From Pampus argenteus (lineage: Eukaryota; Chordata; Actinopteri; Scombriformes; Stromateidae), in the NCBI GenBank assembly GCA_036937835.1, contig CM072879.1, positions 6,504,501 to 6,568,500 on the forward strand: a stretch of DNA of 64,000 bases, in the 5' to 3' direction. The position numbers were made by a program, and so were the translations under genes. Below, one piece after another: positions 1-12,745 of this stretch (positions are counted from its first letter, which is position 1; each line of letters opens with the position of its first letter). Under the pieces are notes generated by a model. The model worked only from the letters and a program-made list of their open reading frames with translations. It was not told where the DNA came from and ran no database searches.

Positions 1-1378
1 GAGGTTCTGCTGGGAATGTTAATCATCTATTGATCTGTGTAATCTATGGCTGACTCTTGTCCCTGGGTTCCTATACGTGTGAGCAATGAGCGTCATTCTT
101 CCACAGTGCAGGGGGACAATATGGCCCTATTTTATCTTTAATAGGGTCCTAGTTTAAACCACATACACTGCAGGACCTCTGTTTTCCCTCTATAGACATG
201 CAGTACATTGCTTCTGTCTCCTTTTAATAGACCGTATAGGAGCCACATTTCCTTATTTGGATCAGAAATAAAACACTTGTTTCATTTTATCGACTACATG
301 TACCGTAGGACCCACGGGTGCTTCTATTTCAAATATGATTGGGAGGTTTTTATTGTTACTGTGAATACCAGATTCAGGGCCTGCTTCCTGTTTATACAGG
401 AACAGATATACAGAGCTGGAATTTCCTCATCAGGAATTCTCTTTGTCAGCAGACTCAGGAGGAGATTTTGATTTAATATGTTGGTCAAGGCTACCAGAAT
501 ACGCTGAACAAAATGTGTTGAATGAAAACTCAATGTATTGGATATATTCTACTACAGGGCTTTCCTCTGTGCCAATGAATGGAATGATGACGCATGTAAC
601 TACAGTTTATTTAAAGGGCTATTTCAGCAATATAGTATTGCTCTTGTGCAAAAAAAAACAAACAAACAAATAAAACGCATAAAGTTTGGCGACTTGTAGA
701 CTGATTTTTACAAAACGATGGTCAAAATCAAACTGGATGCATGCATCATTACACTCTGCCTGCATGTTAAACGTTGAAGTCTTTTAAACCTCGCAGATCC
801 AGTTTTTAAGGCTTTCTATTAAAAAAAAAAAAAAAGTGAAATCTCTGACAGCCAGACAGATGGCATTAAACTAATGTTTGGACAGAGCTGAGTAGCATTC
901 CCCATGTCAATTAAACTGGTGTAAAATCAGTGAAGTGCCCCTTTTTAAATGATGGAAATGTCAAAGGAATGATGAGGAAACCTGCTGTATGTTCCTGGAA
1001 GCCTATAGCATGTCAGGATGGCTTATCTGGCCAACAGGGTCAGTTAAGGCTTAATGAATTACATAACAGAAACAAATGTAGCCTATATGGCTTCAATTAA
1101 CGAGTATTGTTTTATTCAGGTCCATTATTTTATTCATGTAACTGATTAAATACTTGTGTTTAGCTTATTAGATGTCAGATATTTGTGAAACAGTCCAGAA
1201 CACTCCAGGATAAAACATAAGAGCAGCAAATCTTTACTAGAAGCAACAAACAACGAATTATTTAAGTTACTTTATTTTATTTTATTTTTAATCTTTAATT
1301 TGTTGAATAGTTATATAGCCTGTTTGTTGGAGATTGACCAATACATCTTTAAGCGTAGCTGACAAGGACTGCTGCAGG
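1..1378. other. Upstream intergenic sequence, no gene seen
   Basis: AT-rich sequence ahead of fndc5. The only open frames are short and have no recognisable protein similarity or splice structure. It contains A-runs near 650 and 820. No RNA gene or clear mobile element was recognised. It may hold distal regulatory sequence of fndc5, but nothing in the sequence shows this directly. Confidence 0.6.
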
Positions 1379-1382
1379 TGTG

Positions 1383-1423
<41 letters not shown>

Positions 1424-1442
1424 GTGTGTGTGTGTGTGTGTG
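1379..1442. repeat. (TG)n microsatellite
   Basis: About 64 bases of nearly pure TG, interrupted twice by GC, lying just upstream of the GC-rich 5' region of fndc5. Confidence 0.95.
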
Positions 1443-1855
1443 AGGGAGAGAGTTTAGCTGTGGAGGCACGTTGCTCTCTGCAGCACTTGCGCACCGCTTT
1501 TACGCTCCGCTCACCTCTCCGCGTAGTAAAGCATCTCCACGCCGCCGCTCCGTCACCAGCAGCTCGGACCGCCGGTGATCTGAGGGCCGTCGCTGAGACA
1601 CCGAGCATCGAACACCACCACCACCCCTCCTCCATCCATCCCTCCCTCCTTCTCTCTCTCCTCTTAAACCTCCTCCTCCTCCTCATCTGGTTGTTGTTGC
1701 GCTTCTGCTGCAGCGGCCAAGTTCAAGTAAGCCTCGTCTCCGGCACAACAAGTTCCCCTCTCCGGTACCGACCGGGATGGTTGCTCCCTCCCGTTAAAAG
1801 GGATGTTATAAATGGGCCGCGCAGGATGTGAAGCCTCGTCAGAAGAAGCAGGAGG
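1443..1855 (+). promoter_or_regulatory. Putative fndc5 proximal promoter and 5'UTR
   Basis: The sequence switches from AT-rich to GC/CpG-rich between the TG repeat and the fndc5 start codon, followed by a pyrimidine-rich CCTCC/TCTC stretch near 1625-1685. This fits a CpG-type promoter plus 5'UTR for a broadly expressed vertebrate gene. A TATAAAT-like string near 1806-1812 lies only about 45 bases from the ATG, so it is unlikely to be the working TATA box. The transcription start cannot be fixed from sequence alone. Confidence 0.45.
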
Positions 1856-2912
1856 ATGGTTCAATCAGACTCGTCTGCATCGGCGGCGGCGGCGGCGGTG
1901 CTGCTGCTCCTGCTGGGCTTCCTCTCGGTGTCCTCCGTTAATGCCGGTGAGTTTTACCACAGGTTGATGATTGAGCGAGCAGCACCGGTAAACAGGGGAT
2001 GATGCACTAACTGATCAAAACACACACACATGCAGCTGCTGTGTGGTGCTGGGCTGCAGTTTGGACCAGAGCTGTCTAATGTGATGCATGTAGTGCATTA
2101 TATTGTATAGTAGCAGATCCCATATTGGAAATGTACCTGACATGACATAGTGTTTGTGAGTGGGTTCCTTCTGTGTGAATCAGCATCAACATTTGCATCA
2201 GTCATGCAGGAACATTAATCTTCAACGCCTGGCATAAGTTAGACTCATTAATATTGTGATTGAAGCCAGTAGTCTAGTATGCATATAATCCATCCCTCTA
2301 GTTTGCAGAACAATTTTAGAAATAAGAAACAGGACATATCACCTTGATAATATTGTGTTGTTGTTTTAACAAAGTTCTTTTTTTAAAGGATTTTAAAGGA
2401 GAAAAGAAACAACAATCTGCTGTTAATTTCAGAAAATGGGATTTTAAGACTCAACAACCCACTAAATATGTGCGTTTCTGTCAATCATTAATAACTAAGT
2501 GTTATATTAAACTAAAGGCTGAGCTACACCCATTCAAAGCCCCTCAACACAGCTCCGACCATCATATATATCATGCCTGTATCTCATCCATCTCTCATGA
2601 TGTTGCATATTTTTAACCCGCAGCGGTTCTTGTATTTGAGAAGAACCTCCATCTCGGGCATAACACCGTGGTTACATTTCATCTTCACGATAAGCTCGGA
2701 GATTACAGATAGTGCTTTCGAAAAGCCCAAATCTTTGTGATAAGATCATGTAAGGATTTATCTCAGCAGCCTCCAGAGATTTGATGTTTGGCTTCTCGAG
2801 GCTGGAGATAGATGAAGGGAGTTTTTAAGAGGGGATTTTTGTGCAGCCAGCTTTTGGCATTTTGGCAGCAAATGACACAAGAATGGATGAGGATCCATTT
2901 CTGCTTTTGTAT

Positions 2913-2955
<43 letters not shown>

Positions 2956-3411
2956 CCGCTGGAAGATAAAGAGTGTGGAAACAGCTATAGTCACATGGGG
3001 AGTCTTAGTAGTGTATCACATGAATACTTGAACACACACTATCTACTCTGCATCAACAAACATGCTCAGAGCCTCTGGGAGCTGCTGAGAGAGTTTGTCC
3101 TCCACCAAAAAAAAAAAAAAATAATAATAATTTAACCAACACTATGTAACACTTCTCTGTTGTTTTCTGATGATTGTGTTAGCATTGAACAGACGGGGTG
3201 GAAGCAAAGAGAAAGCGAGAGTACATTCTTCTTCCTGTCATATCATTATTTGACTTCCCCGAACAAGTCAGAGGCCTGACTTTCAATATTTGCAGAGGTG
3301 TGAGACAATGTGACAATCTAATTTGCAAAAAAGTGACAGACTTGCAGCATCTGCCGGTAATCTGGCGGGTAAACACAAAGAAAGACAGTAGAGCATAATC
3401 AGATCACGCGT

Positions 3412-3452
<41 letters not shown>

Positions 3453-4146
3453 AACACTTATAAGCACGGTCAATAAGATAACACATGGAGATAATACATA
3501 CAGAAGAGCAAAGTATCGAAGCATAACAATGAAGTACTGGCGCATTTTTACCTTGTACAAATCAAAATACATTCAGAAGCAATAAAACTCACTATAGCAA
3601 TAAAAGGCTTTGCTGCTACAGCCTTGCTTGGTCTGGTATGAATAGTTGTTTGAACTTTATACGTCAATATAAAGATATTGATTAGAGCAGCTTTAATGTG
3701 CATATTCACAAACACTATAAAACCCAGTGAAACACCTCTGAGGGTTTGGAGCCTTGCAGCAGCTGCCCACTTTGCCCTGCGGGTAATCCAACTGTAAAAT
3801 ACATAATTAATATACAATAAACACCTGGTGGTGAAGGTAATACAGGCCTCTGTGTATTTTCCAAACCAGCATTTACAATGAAAGAGTCTATTGTAGAATG
3901 AAGGACCAATTTGAATAAACTGTTATTTATATACAGTACGTACCCTACTTTATGTATTTGCTTGTCCATCGGGAGTACAATAGCGTGTGTGTGTGTGTGT
4001 GTGTGTGTGTGCGCATGTGTGTGTATGCACAAGCTTTAGCAGGCATGTGTGTGTTCCAGCACAATGTCAAGGTCTGACTCTGACGTTGTTTTAGGCTCAT
4101 GGGAAATACAACCCTGAGTGATCATAGAAGACCTTGAGTTAGTCTT

Positions 4147-4183
<37 letters not shown>

Positions 4184-7100
4184 TGCCAATGTGTTTTTCT
4201 CCACTCTGCGCTCCCTCTACACTTTTAAAATCAACTTTTTTCAATTCAAAGTTTTTTTTCACTCATACTTCTCACAAAGTTAAAGAAGACTGTAATGTCA
4301 TCCATCACAGTTATTGTTGTTGATCAACAAACACATTGCGTTCCAGCTTGTGAGTTGTTGTTTTTTAACCCAAACATTAAAATCAAATGGCAGCATGACA
4401 GAGGCAAATATATCCGTTAATGAGATGTGCGTGGGAGAAAGAAACTGGGAAGAGAGAAGAAAGGTGTGTGTGTAGGTGTGCAGGTGTGTGTGTGAGCGAG
4501 AAACACCAAGACAAAGACAAATGAGAAAGAGAGCCTTTTCGAGGGAAACACCGAGGGATACGTGTGTGTGTGTGTGTGTGTGTGTGTGGTTAATTGGGCC
4601 TGGTTTTAATGAAAGGAGAAAGATTAATTTGTGGGAGACAAGATGCAGATCTTAGGGAACAATGAAGGAGAACACAGAGTTCAGAGAGAGAGAGACGTGT
4701 GATCAGGTCTAAACAGTAGCATCTACTGTATGTATGACAAGGTGTAAAGACATAATATTATATACATGACCCTCTCTCCTAATGTGTTTCCTGTGTGTGT
4801 GTGTGTGTGTGTGTGTGTCAGATGCCCTGCTGTCAGCTCCGCTCAATGTGACCATCAGAGAGATTGAAGTCAATTCAGCTGTGGTCACGTGGGAAATCCT
4901 GGAGGGAGATCCCGTCATTGGATTCGCCATTACCCAACAGGTATCTCTGTGTGTATCGTGTCCTTTGTGTAAGTCAGTGGTGGAAAGTAACCTTCACTCA
5001 AGTACTTCTTTGACTAATTTTGAAGTACTTGTACTTTACTTGAATGTTTCCATTTCATACTATTTTATACTCCATTACATTTATTTGAGTTTGAGTTCAT
5101 TTTTTAGGAGAAGAGTTTACACATTTTATTGTCTTAAGACAATAGAGAATACAACGTTAGGTGTCAACATTTCCCACCCCTATTTAACGTAAAGACTGCA
5201 TCGGGCTGTAAGTAGGTCTAAGTTGTAGTCATGTGACGCTAGTGGGAACGTATGGGCTACGTATCTATCACGTGTCTTATACGCAACTGTGATTTAGTAT
5301 GTGGAAAAGTCTATTTCAGTGTGTAATTTTGAACTTGGTGGCTTAGGAGAGTAAAGAAGGGCCTGAACAACAGATGTCAAGTGCGCTCCTTGCTGAGGTT
5401 AAATTAATGGCACTCTGCTCCACTGCAATTCAGCTCCGCTCACATTCTCCGATAGCCACTGTACTCTACATCCTCTATAGGTTCTTATTCCTGTCCAGAA
5501 GGTAAACGACAGATCATATGTGTGCTTTTCATCCAGTCTCAGTTAAATACGAATTTCTTTCTAACCGTAAATGTGGGGTTTTAAACAGGAACACTGTAAG
5601 TTATTATCAACAGCCTGTTCGTCATTAAAATTTAAAGGCTTGCAGAACACCAAATCCTTTCGTTTTTTCCTCCGATCTACTCAAAATTCAACAAACAATA
5701 GACAAAACGGCCTAAACAAATGCACGTTTACAATATATAAGTACATTTTCTGCAGCCAAACGGTTGCAGTACATTTACATGCAGTTTAAATCGATGCAGT
5801 TAAGAAATTCTCTTCTTTAATTGCCCGGTAAATAAAAGTGCCTCTAAGGAGACTTACACTTGATTTAGCAGGCACCAATTGACCTGAGCAAGCAGTCCTA
5901 GCTGGATAATAATGTGCATTTCCAGCAGAGCATGTATGGCCCGAGCAGCGCTCTGTTTCTTTCAGCGTAATTACATTGCAGGAAAAAAAATACCAAGAGG
6001 CTTTATTTCAACTTTCCAACCAAGAGAGACGTGTATGCATTTGCACCATATCAGTCCCAACTAAAAGGGGGGTTTATCGAATTTCCACAAGAGGGATTGT
6101 CAGCAGGACATTTTGAATTTGCTACCAGAAATCTACATTTGATAATGCAGTAAACGAAATATGCAGTTTTGTTTGTAGATATTTATGGCCAATCTTCAAA
6201 TTTCATCATTTTCTTATTTAAAAAAAAAAAGTTTCTCATGATTTTTGTCCTTTTGCATATTGGAAAAGCTTCTACCTAACATCTACCTCACTGTAAGAAT
6301 ATTATTTCATTAAAACAAATATCCAACAGTGGCCTGTTGGCCGGTCCTGACCTGAGACGGTGCCAAAGAACAAAGAATTTGAGTATCACATCACAGTTGA
6401 GCCTCCTCTTCTTCTGCTCTTCTGTTTCTTGCTTGTCTGCAGAAAAAGGATGTACGCATGTTAAGGTTCATCCAAGAAGTCAACACCACCACACGCTCAT
6501 GTGCATTGTGGGACCTGGATGAGGACACGGAGTACATCGTTCACGTCCAGAGCATCAGCATGGGAGGCAGCAGCCCCCCCAGTGAGCCGATCCTCTTCAG
6601 AACGCCCAAAGAGTCGGAGAAGCTGGCATCCAAGAGTCCAGGTGAGAGACGACGAACGCCTACAGAGGACAATCTGCGGTTCTTTTTAAAATGAGGATAG
6701 TTAGAGGGACTCTAATGCATAATACATAGCACCACACGTTTCCATGTCTGAAAAACAAAGGTATTTATTGGTGAAAAGCCGAAAAAACAATGATGACACA
6801 TGCAGGAATCGTTGCTGCGCACATGCAAACTTTGATAGCAACTCGTGTTCGGTTTGTATTTTCTCATTTGACAATTTCCACACAGATGAGAACAGAAAGT
6901 GACGTCTTCATAAGCACTCCCCCGCCTCTAATACAACGATTGTTCTCATTCTCAAAGGCAGAGGCTGCTGTTATCTGGAGCGGCTTGCAGTATTTCCAAT
7001 TTTATCATATCCGACCCAGTTACAGTACCGAGAGCAGCTGTTCAGAGGGACGCGGCAAATGCTTAACGCTCATCAGCAGCAAGGTGATAAGAGATGAAAC

Positions 7101-7857
7101 AACAGCAGGCTGTGGAAATGTAGGCTACCGCAGCGGGACCATTGTATCTGCTGTAGCTAGCTAGCTAATTTAGCTAATGTTGGCTGCATGAGTTGGCTGT
7201 CTCCTATCGGCTTTTTTAACATATCCAGATCTACGTAGAAGACACAGAAATAAAAAGAACAACCGTGTTCTTGAATTGCAATGTAGATCTAGTTTATGCT
7301 TGTATGATATAAAAAATGTAATAACCGACATGTTTGGCTGCTTAGCTTACGTATCCTATGTATTTTCAAAGAGAAATCGTTTCTAGGATGAGGACTAGCC
7401 TATTTATTGGGTGAACGTGCTAAAGATGACGGAGTTTAAACCTCTCCAAATCCAAACGTGGACAGACATTAGCCTGAACTCTGATAGCACCCAGGATAGC
7501 ACTAGCTTCTTACACGATGGGGGAATACTACAAGGTAGATGTGCTGGTCCTGTATTTTTCTATAACAGAACCCTAAAACAAGCTATTGTAGTCAGTTAAT
7601 GATGTGCTAGTGTTGGGTTACCACTGTAGGTAGTAAGCTAGTTCACCGGACAGAAACACACAGGCTAATCTGCTCCTAACACTTAATAATTAATAAAAAA
7701 TAATAAAAAATGTAGAGTATCTCTCTTACAGCCTCATGCACACTGATTTAACTTGTGTAGAAATTCAAATAGATAGATATATGGATATAGATGCTAATTG
7801 TGACTGGATAGTTGCTGTGAGATGTGAGAAATAAAATGCCAGAAAGCCCCGGCCTAC

Positions 7858-7904
<47 letters not shown>

Positions 7905-10269
7905 TAGATATAGCTATACAGCTGGGGGACATGAAACAAGAATAAGTTACAGTAATGGATGCTCTGTTTGACAACTATTACAACATGTCACAGAGATGAG
8001 GGTTTAGCATCACATGCAGAGAAACATGATTCATAAAAACTAAAGCAAGAGAATTAATTAGAGGGAAAGTACCGGTAAAAAAAAATACCAGGCTTGTGGC
8101 AGATCAGATGTCTTAGGCTGTGTTAGGAAAAAAGGGATTTCAAAAGTAATACCAAATGGAAATATTTGACACTATATTTTGCAACATGGTCTACATGATG
8201 TAGATCTTTAGTGGGACCGTTTGTCTTGATGTTGAGGGGCAGACTCATTTTGTTTGCTCCGACTTTGATGTAAGTTCCCTGTAGTGTGTGTGTGTGTGTG
8301 CGTGCGTGCGCGTGTGTGTGTGTGTTCGTAGAAGCATCCATTCCCTGTCCTGATTAAATCTCCCAGCCATTACTGCTCTCCTCCCCTTCTATGCAGTTAG
8401 TAATCAGCCTGACACCATTTAGTATCTGCAGGGCAACACACCACACATCTCTCTGTCTGCAGCGGCTCATACGCAATAACGCAAAAACATTACGAAAGTC
8501 CCCAACGTTTTCATAATGTAGTGAAATCTTTTGGTGACGAGTGTAGGGTCTTAATGTTTTTAATGTCGGTCATTACATTATAGGCTGCAAAATCTCTAGT
8601 TTTTTTAAACCAATCAATCAATAAACAGCAGTAAAATATTACAGAGCCTTGTGTACTGTTCCATCATTTAATTTATCTCTGACAGTGCAGCAGCAGCAGC
8701 AGCAGCCTGCTTCACATTTACTTTATGTGCCTTTATTCTTAACTGTACCCACTGCAGTTGTCTTGTAAACAAAGAGCATTAAGTTATGAATAGTTGCTAA
8801 CCTCAGGTTTCGGATAATTAGATTGTAATCCAATTAAAGCTACCGTGATTATTGCAGCTGTTATGTACACTACAACCAAGTTGTCTGATCGTATTAAAGT
8901 TGTAACTTGTAACTCGAGAGCTGCTTTACCTGCTCTCTTTGTGTGAATGCAGCGTACTGTATTAATAGTGCAGCTAATATTAGGATACACACACAGCTCA
9001 GGTGTCAGTTACTTATATTATAATTTAAAAGGATTTTAATCAATTAACTGCAACAGTTTTATCCTGCAGAGCGTTATAGTGTGTAAAACTGAAACTTGTG
9101 AGTTTCTGCACCTACACCTGCCAACAACCAGAGTGACTCTACACCCACCCAGCATTTACCTGCTCTGCTGGTATTTCCAGTGTTCACTCTCAGTGCCACA
9201 CAGCCCGAGCCTATCTGAGTTCTGCCCTCACAACAGACACATGTAATCTGCTATTACCAACTTATTAGAGTTCAGTCTCCTCTGTGTCGAGCCCGGGGAT
9301 TCAGCTTCAGCTCGCAGGGATCACCATGGCAACAGGGGACCTGAGAGTAAGCTGGACCAGAGAAGCGGCATCGTCCTCGACACTGACAGTCTGGAGTCAG
9401 TCCAAACTCTGACTCCAGACTTAGGAGAATCTTAAAGATCCACCCCGGAGATGTTTTAAGATGTATATAAAACACTTAACTTTCAATAATAATTTTTGTC
9501 TAATATGTTTTTCCCACAAATACGAGTTCAATCATCTCATTAAAATCCTTAATCTGACATCTCCTTCTCCCTCACTGAAAAACCCAGAATCTATAAATGT
9601 GCAAATATATTTGATTTCGACCGTTGAACTGCTGTCTCCTAGTTCACTGTAAAGTCTAGTATTTTTTTGAATAGAGAGGGATTTTAACCAGGCGTATAAA
9701 TATTTTATTCACTTTGTTCTGTATCTGCATGTTACTACAGAATGAGGCTGTGGCAATTTAGTCCACTTCAGCAGTAAAATTGTACTTAACATACAGCATA
9801 ACTTCCTCTTCCATCCAGTATGCGGTCAAGAATTCCTTTGAGAATATTCATATTACCAGTGACAGTGATGTATTCCTGTAGTGTGTGCAATTTTTAATAT
9901 ACAGTATTGAAACAGGGGACTGGAAGTGGGAGCGAGTTTGAGCCGAGAAGATGAGAGAAGAGTGTGAGAATGTGTTCAAACCTTTAACCCTCTGACTGGT
10001 GTTATACTGTAGCTGCCAGGGTCCTGTCAGTAAGAGAAATGCAGTGAGTGATTTGGTTTTGATCCAGCTCTCTTTGTCTTTGCAGACCTCTGCTCTCACT
10101 TGCTTTAATTACACTGACCAGAATGGAAAATTTACACCAGGCAGCCTCTCCTGTCGCCCTCTTTGATTCTTTTATCTTTCCCTGCAGAGTACCAGAGTTA
10201 TGGCAATTTCACATTTAATCCCCGGGACAATGAATTGCAGTCCTCAGTGGCACTTTGTCGACTCTTTGA

Positions 10270-10306
<37 letters not shown>

Positions 10307-12363
10307 CTCTCTCCAGACGAGGTGACGATGCAGGAGGTTGGTCAGGCTGCCCAGCTGAGGGCTGGAGAACTCATCATCATTGTAGTGGTGCTCATCATGT
10401 GGGCAGGTAATATTCCTCTTCAGCATGGTGCATTTATCACTGCAGACTATATAGGAATCCACTGTCTTTGGGGCAAATGGGCTTTCTGACTGAAGTCCTA
10501 CTAGTAAGAGACACGCAGACTGATAGTGGTGCCATCTTTCTGTGATGAGTATTTCATGCCCTGCAGTGCTTTTTGGGATGATGTAAAGCTGGCCGTGATG
10601 CATTTTGGGTGACCAGAAATGACATAAAATCAAAGTATTCTACTTTAATAATGACATATTAATATAAATGACCTGGTTAGATAATAATAAAAAAAACACA
10701 ACATCAATCAGAACATATCTTACTATTCATCATCCTCTCTTTCTCCTCTCTCTTGCTAGTTTCAAAGTAACCTTCCCATCATTACCGTGCACAATGAGTA
10801 GCTAGCATTACTCCATCTGTACAGAAGTACTTCAAACTCCAAGCATTGCTGCTTCTAGCTCTGTGTTGCAGCTGTTCTTCTGTGCATCTCAGCACTGTTT
10901 TACTGATACTTACAGTTAGAAATATTTCTACCTAACCCCCTTGAAGTGTAATGAGATACAAATATGGCCCATATACTGCATGTTATATATACAGTAACAG
11001 CAAGCGAGGCCTTGATCTCCCTCACCAATTACCCACAAGAGGCTGAGAGAGAGAGAGATAGAGAGAGAGAGAGATAGAGTAGGAGATTGAAAGAGAGTTG
11101 AAGAGGGAGCAGTGAGTGAAAAACTGAACAATCGAGTCGAGAAGAGAGGCGAAATAAGGAGGGCAGGATGGTGAAAGAAACTGTAAGTGGAAGGAGGCGA
11201 ATTGTGTTTTTCAGCTTTAATTGGGCCTACGGGGCATGCTTGGTGATAGCACAATGAGATATCCCATCTTGCCCTTTGGTATCACAGCCATCAGATGAGC
11301 AGAGGCTGACATAAGCAAAACGTAGAAAGCATCCACACACTCCTCCGCCGTCATGAATTATTCTCTTTCCTCATTTCTGTTTCCACTTCTCTCGCTGCCC
11401 TGTTCTTAATCTTTGTGACTAAAGGCAGGCTTCACGTGGCTATCTTGTCATCAAGTTCATATCGCTGTCGGCACGGCTCTGTATTCATGTGTCTTGTTTT
11501 TTTTTCCTCAGTTCGATTGACACGGCTTTATTGACACATCAAAAGACAGTTGTCTGAATAGAGATGAATAGCTAGTACTTGTGATGCTGTGTATCAACAT
11601 TTCAACAAGGTCTGTAAGGCCAGAGGCTTTCAAACAACAAACAGAAGACATTCAGAGAAGTGAAAAAACAAATAGGATTTATAGAGAGCTGAATATAGAA
11701 AAAAATATAAAAAAATCTATATATTATTTATAATTTTTTAATACTTTTTGTCTGAGTTTAATGCAGTTTTAAGTATGCTTCAATAAGCCTGTCTGCATAT
11801 TTATAGTGTTTCCAATGCTAAAACTATTAAAATTGGAAAACAATTTCCATTTAATATCCACTTACACGCATGTTCTGGAGCTACTATCAGCACGGTAAGA
11901 GTTTTCCCTGCATGTTAAAGGTTAAGACTGAACATTTATTCTTGACCTTTGAAATAGCAGTTGACAAAACATTCTCCACACAAGGTTCACTTACTGGCTT
12001 TTTCTGGTGATACAATATCACACAGACTGATGTGAGCAGGTTTGAAATTAAATTATTAACACAACAGTCAGTATGTTTGAAAGTGAAATGTATGGATTAC
12101 AAACTCTTTAGCCTTGACCTCTGACCTCACCATGGACAGGAGCAAAATTAACCGAAGACAAAAGGAAAATTCAACAGCTGTTATTATTTCAACAAATAAT
12201 TATCATGTCTATTTGTCTCCCAGGGGTGATTGCCCTGTTTTGTCGTCAGTATGACATCATCAAAGACAACGAGCCCAACAACAACAAGGACAAAGCCAAG
12301 AACTCCTCAGAGTGCAGTACTCCTGAGCACCCACAGGGGGGGCTACTGCGCAGCAACGTGTGA
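1856..12363 (+). CDS. fndc5: Fibronectin type III domain-containing protein 5 (irisin precursor)
   Basis: Type I membrane protein whose shed ectodomain is irisin, an exercise-linked secreted factor in mammals. Five coding exons join in frame: 1856-1946, 4822-4940, 6443-6641, 10317-10406 and 12224-12363, giving 212 aa, the same length as human FNDC5. Residues 1-30 form a signal peptide with a poly-Ala/Leu core. Residues about 31-125 are the FNIII domain, with the family strings SAPLNVT, VNSAVVTW, VIGFAI, FIQEVNTTTRSCALWDL and DTEYIVHVQ. Residues 155-173 form the membrane helix (LIIIVVVLIMWAGVIALFC). The cytosolic tail has CRQYDIIKDNEPNNN. The tail ends GGLLRSNV, where human FNDC5 ends in SKI. 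The KKDVRM linker and EVNTTT motif separate it from FNDC4. The a or b fish paralogue cannot be decided here. Acceptors of exons 2 and 4 sit beside TG repeats. Confidence 0.95.
2918..2954. repeat. (TG)n microsatellite
   Basis: About 37 bases of uninterrupted TG in fndc5 intron 1. Confidence 0.95.
3415..3449. repeat. (CA)n microsatellite
   Basis: About 35 bases of CA in fndc5 intron 1. Confidence 0.95.
3985..4024. repeat. (TG)n microsatellite
   Basis: About 40 bases of TG with one GC/CA interruption in fndc5 intron 1. Confidence 0.95.
4150..4182. repeat. (CA)n microsatellite
   Basis: CA run in fndc5 intron 1, in the opposite sense to the neighbouring TG runs. Confidence 0.95.
4562..4588. repeat. 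(TG)n microsatellite
   Basis: TG run in the 3' part of fndc5 intron 1. Confidence 0.95.
4792..4818 (+). repeat. (TG)n tract serving as splice-acceptor tract of fndc5 exon 2
   Basis: The TG run ends directly in the TCAG acceptor of fndc5 exon 2, with exon start at 4822. The usual polypyrimidine tract is replaced by alternating TG. UG repeats in RNA are known binding sites of TDP-43 and CELF proteins, so repeat length could affect inclusion of this exon (inference). Confidence 0.85.
4975..5110 (+). mobile_element. hAT-like MITE fragment
   Basis: Begins CAGTGGTGGAAAGTAAC and continues with CTCAAGTACTT, GAAGTACTTGTACTTTACTT and a TATTTTATACTCCA-type stretch. This is the head of a repeat I recognise as common in teleost genomes and usually ascribed to non-autonomous hAT elements. 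The copy decays to the right and I cannot see the matching inverted end. Family name not verified. Confidence 0.45.
7856..7910. repeat. (CATA)n/(TA)n/(GATA)n compound microsatellite
   Basis: CATA repeats pass into about 20 TA dinucleotides and then GATA units in fndc5 intron 3. Short open frames over this run are artefacts. Confidence 0.95.
8284..8325. repeat. (TG)n/(CGTG)n microsatellite
   Basis: TG run interrupted by CGTG units in fndc5 intron 3. Confidence 0.9.
9388..9421. repeat. Perfect 13-bp inverted repeat with 8-nt loop
   Basis: AGTCTGGAGTCAG at 9388-9400 is the exact reverse complement of 9409-9421. This forms a perfect stem-loop in fndc5 intron 3. No larger element boundaries were seen. 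Confidence 0.9.
10271..10305 (+). repeat. (TG)n tract just upstream of fndc5 exon 4 acceptor
   Basis: Roughly 35 bases of TG ending 12 bases before the fndc5 exon 4 start. A short TTCTCTCTCCAG pyrimidine tract follows. This is the second fndc5 acceptor with an adjacent TG repeat. Confidence 0.9.
11045..11079. repeat. (GA)n microsatellite
   Basis: GA run with GATA interruptions in fndc5 intron 4. Confidence 0.9.
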
Positions 12364-12649
12364 GACCAGCCCCGAATCGCCTTCTGCAATAACCAACTCC
12401 TCCAACCTCAGGACAGGTGAGGACAAGAAATCCTACCTCTATGTTTGGATAGCTCACCATACTTTTATGGTTTTAAACTAGATGCAGGTGGATGTGACTT
12501 TTTTGCGATTGACCACTCACTAAATCTCTCCTCTGACCAGCAGTTGTCCAATCATAGCTTAGCAACCGTAACTAGATAATGGCAGGTCTTTCAAACTTTT
12601 GATTTGTCCACATCTTTGGACCTGTAAGGACAATAGAGGGTAGTTTCAA

Positions 12650-12745
12650 AACCAAAAACACAAGAGCAAAAGTGTAAGGAATGAATTAAACTGCGTGTTT
12701 GTCCGTTTTAAAGCAAATTGCATTTGTTAGCATGCCTGGTTAACT
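12650..12745 (+). repeat. Dispersed repeat, copy 1
   Basis: Shares a 26-base identical core (12658-12683) with 16175-16200. Looser similarity continues for another 60 bases or so (TGTTTGTC, GTTAGCA, CTACCTA). It lies between the fndc5 stop codon and the possible terminal exon. Element class unknown. Confidence 0.6.

Noticed and set aside
1334..1831. 165-aa plus-strand frame with a Cys/Val repeat
   Set aside because: Translation of the TG microsatellite plus the GC-rich 5' region; no coding signal, and the real start lies at 1856 in another context.
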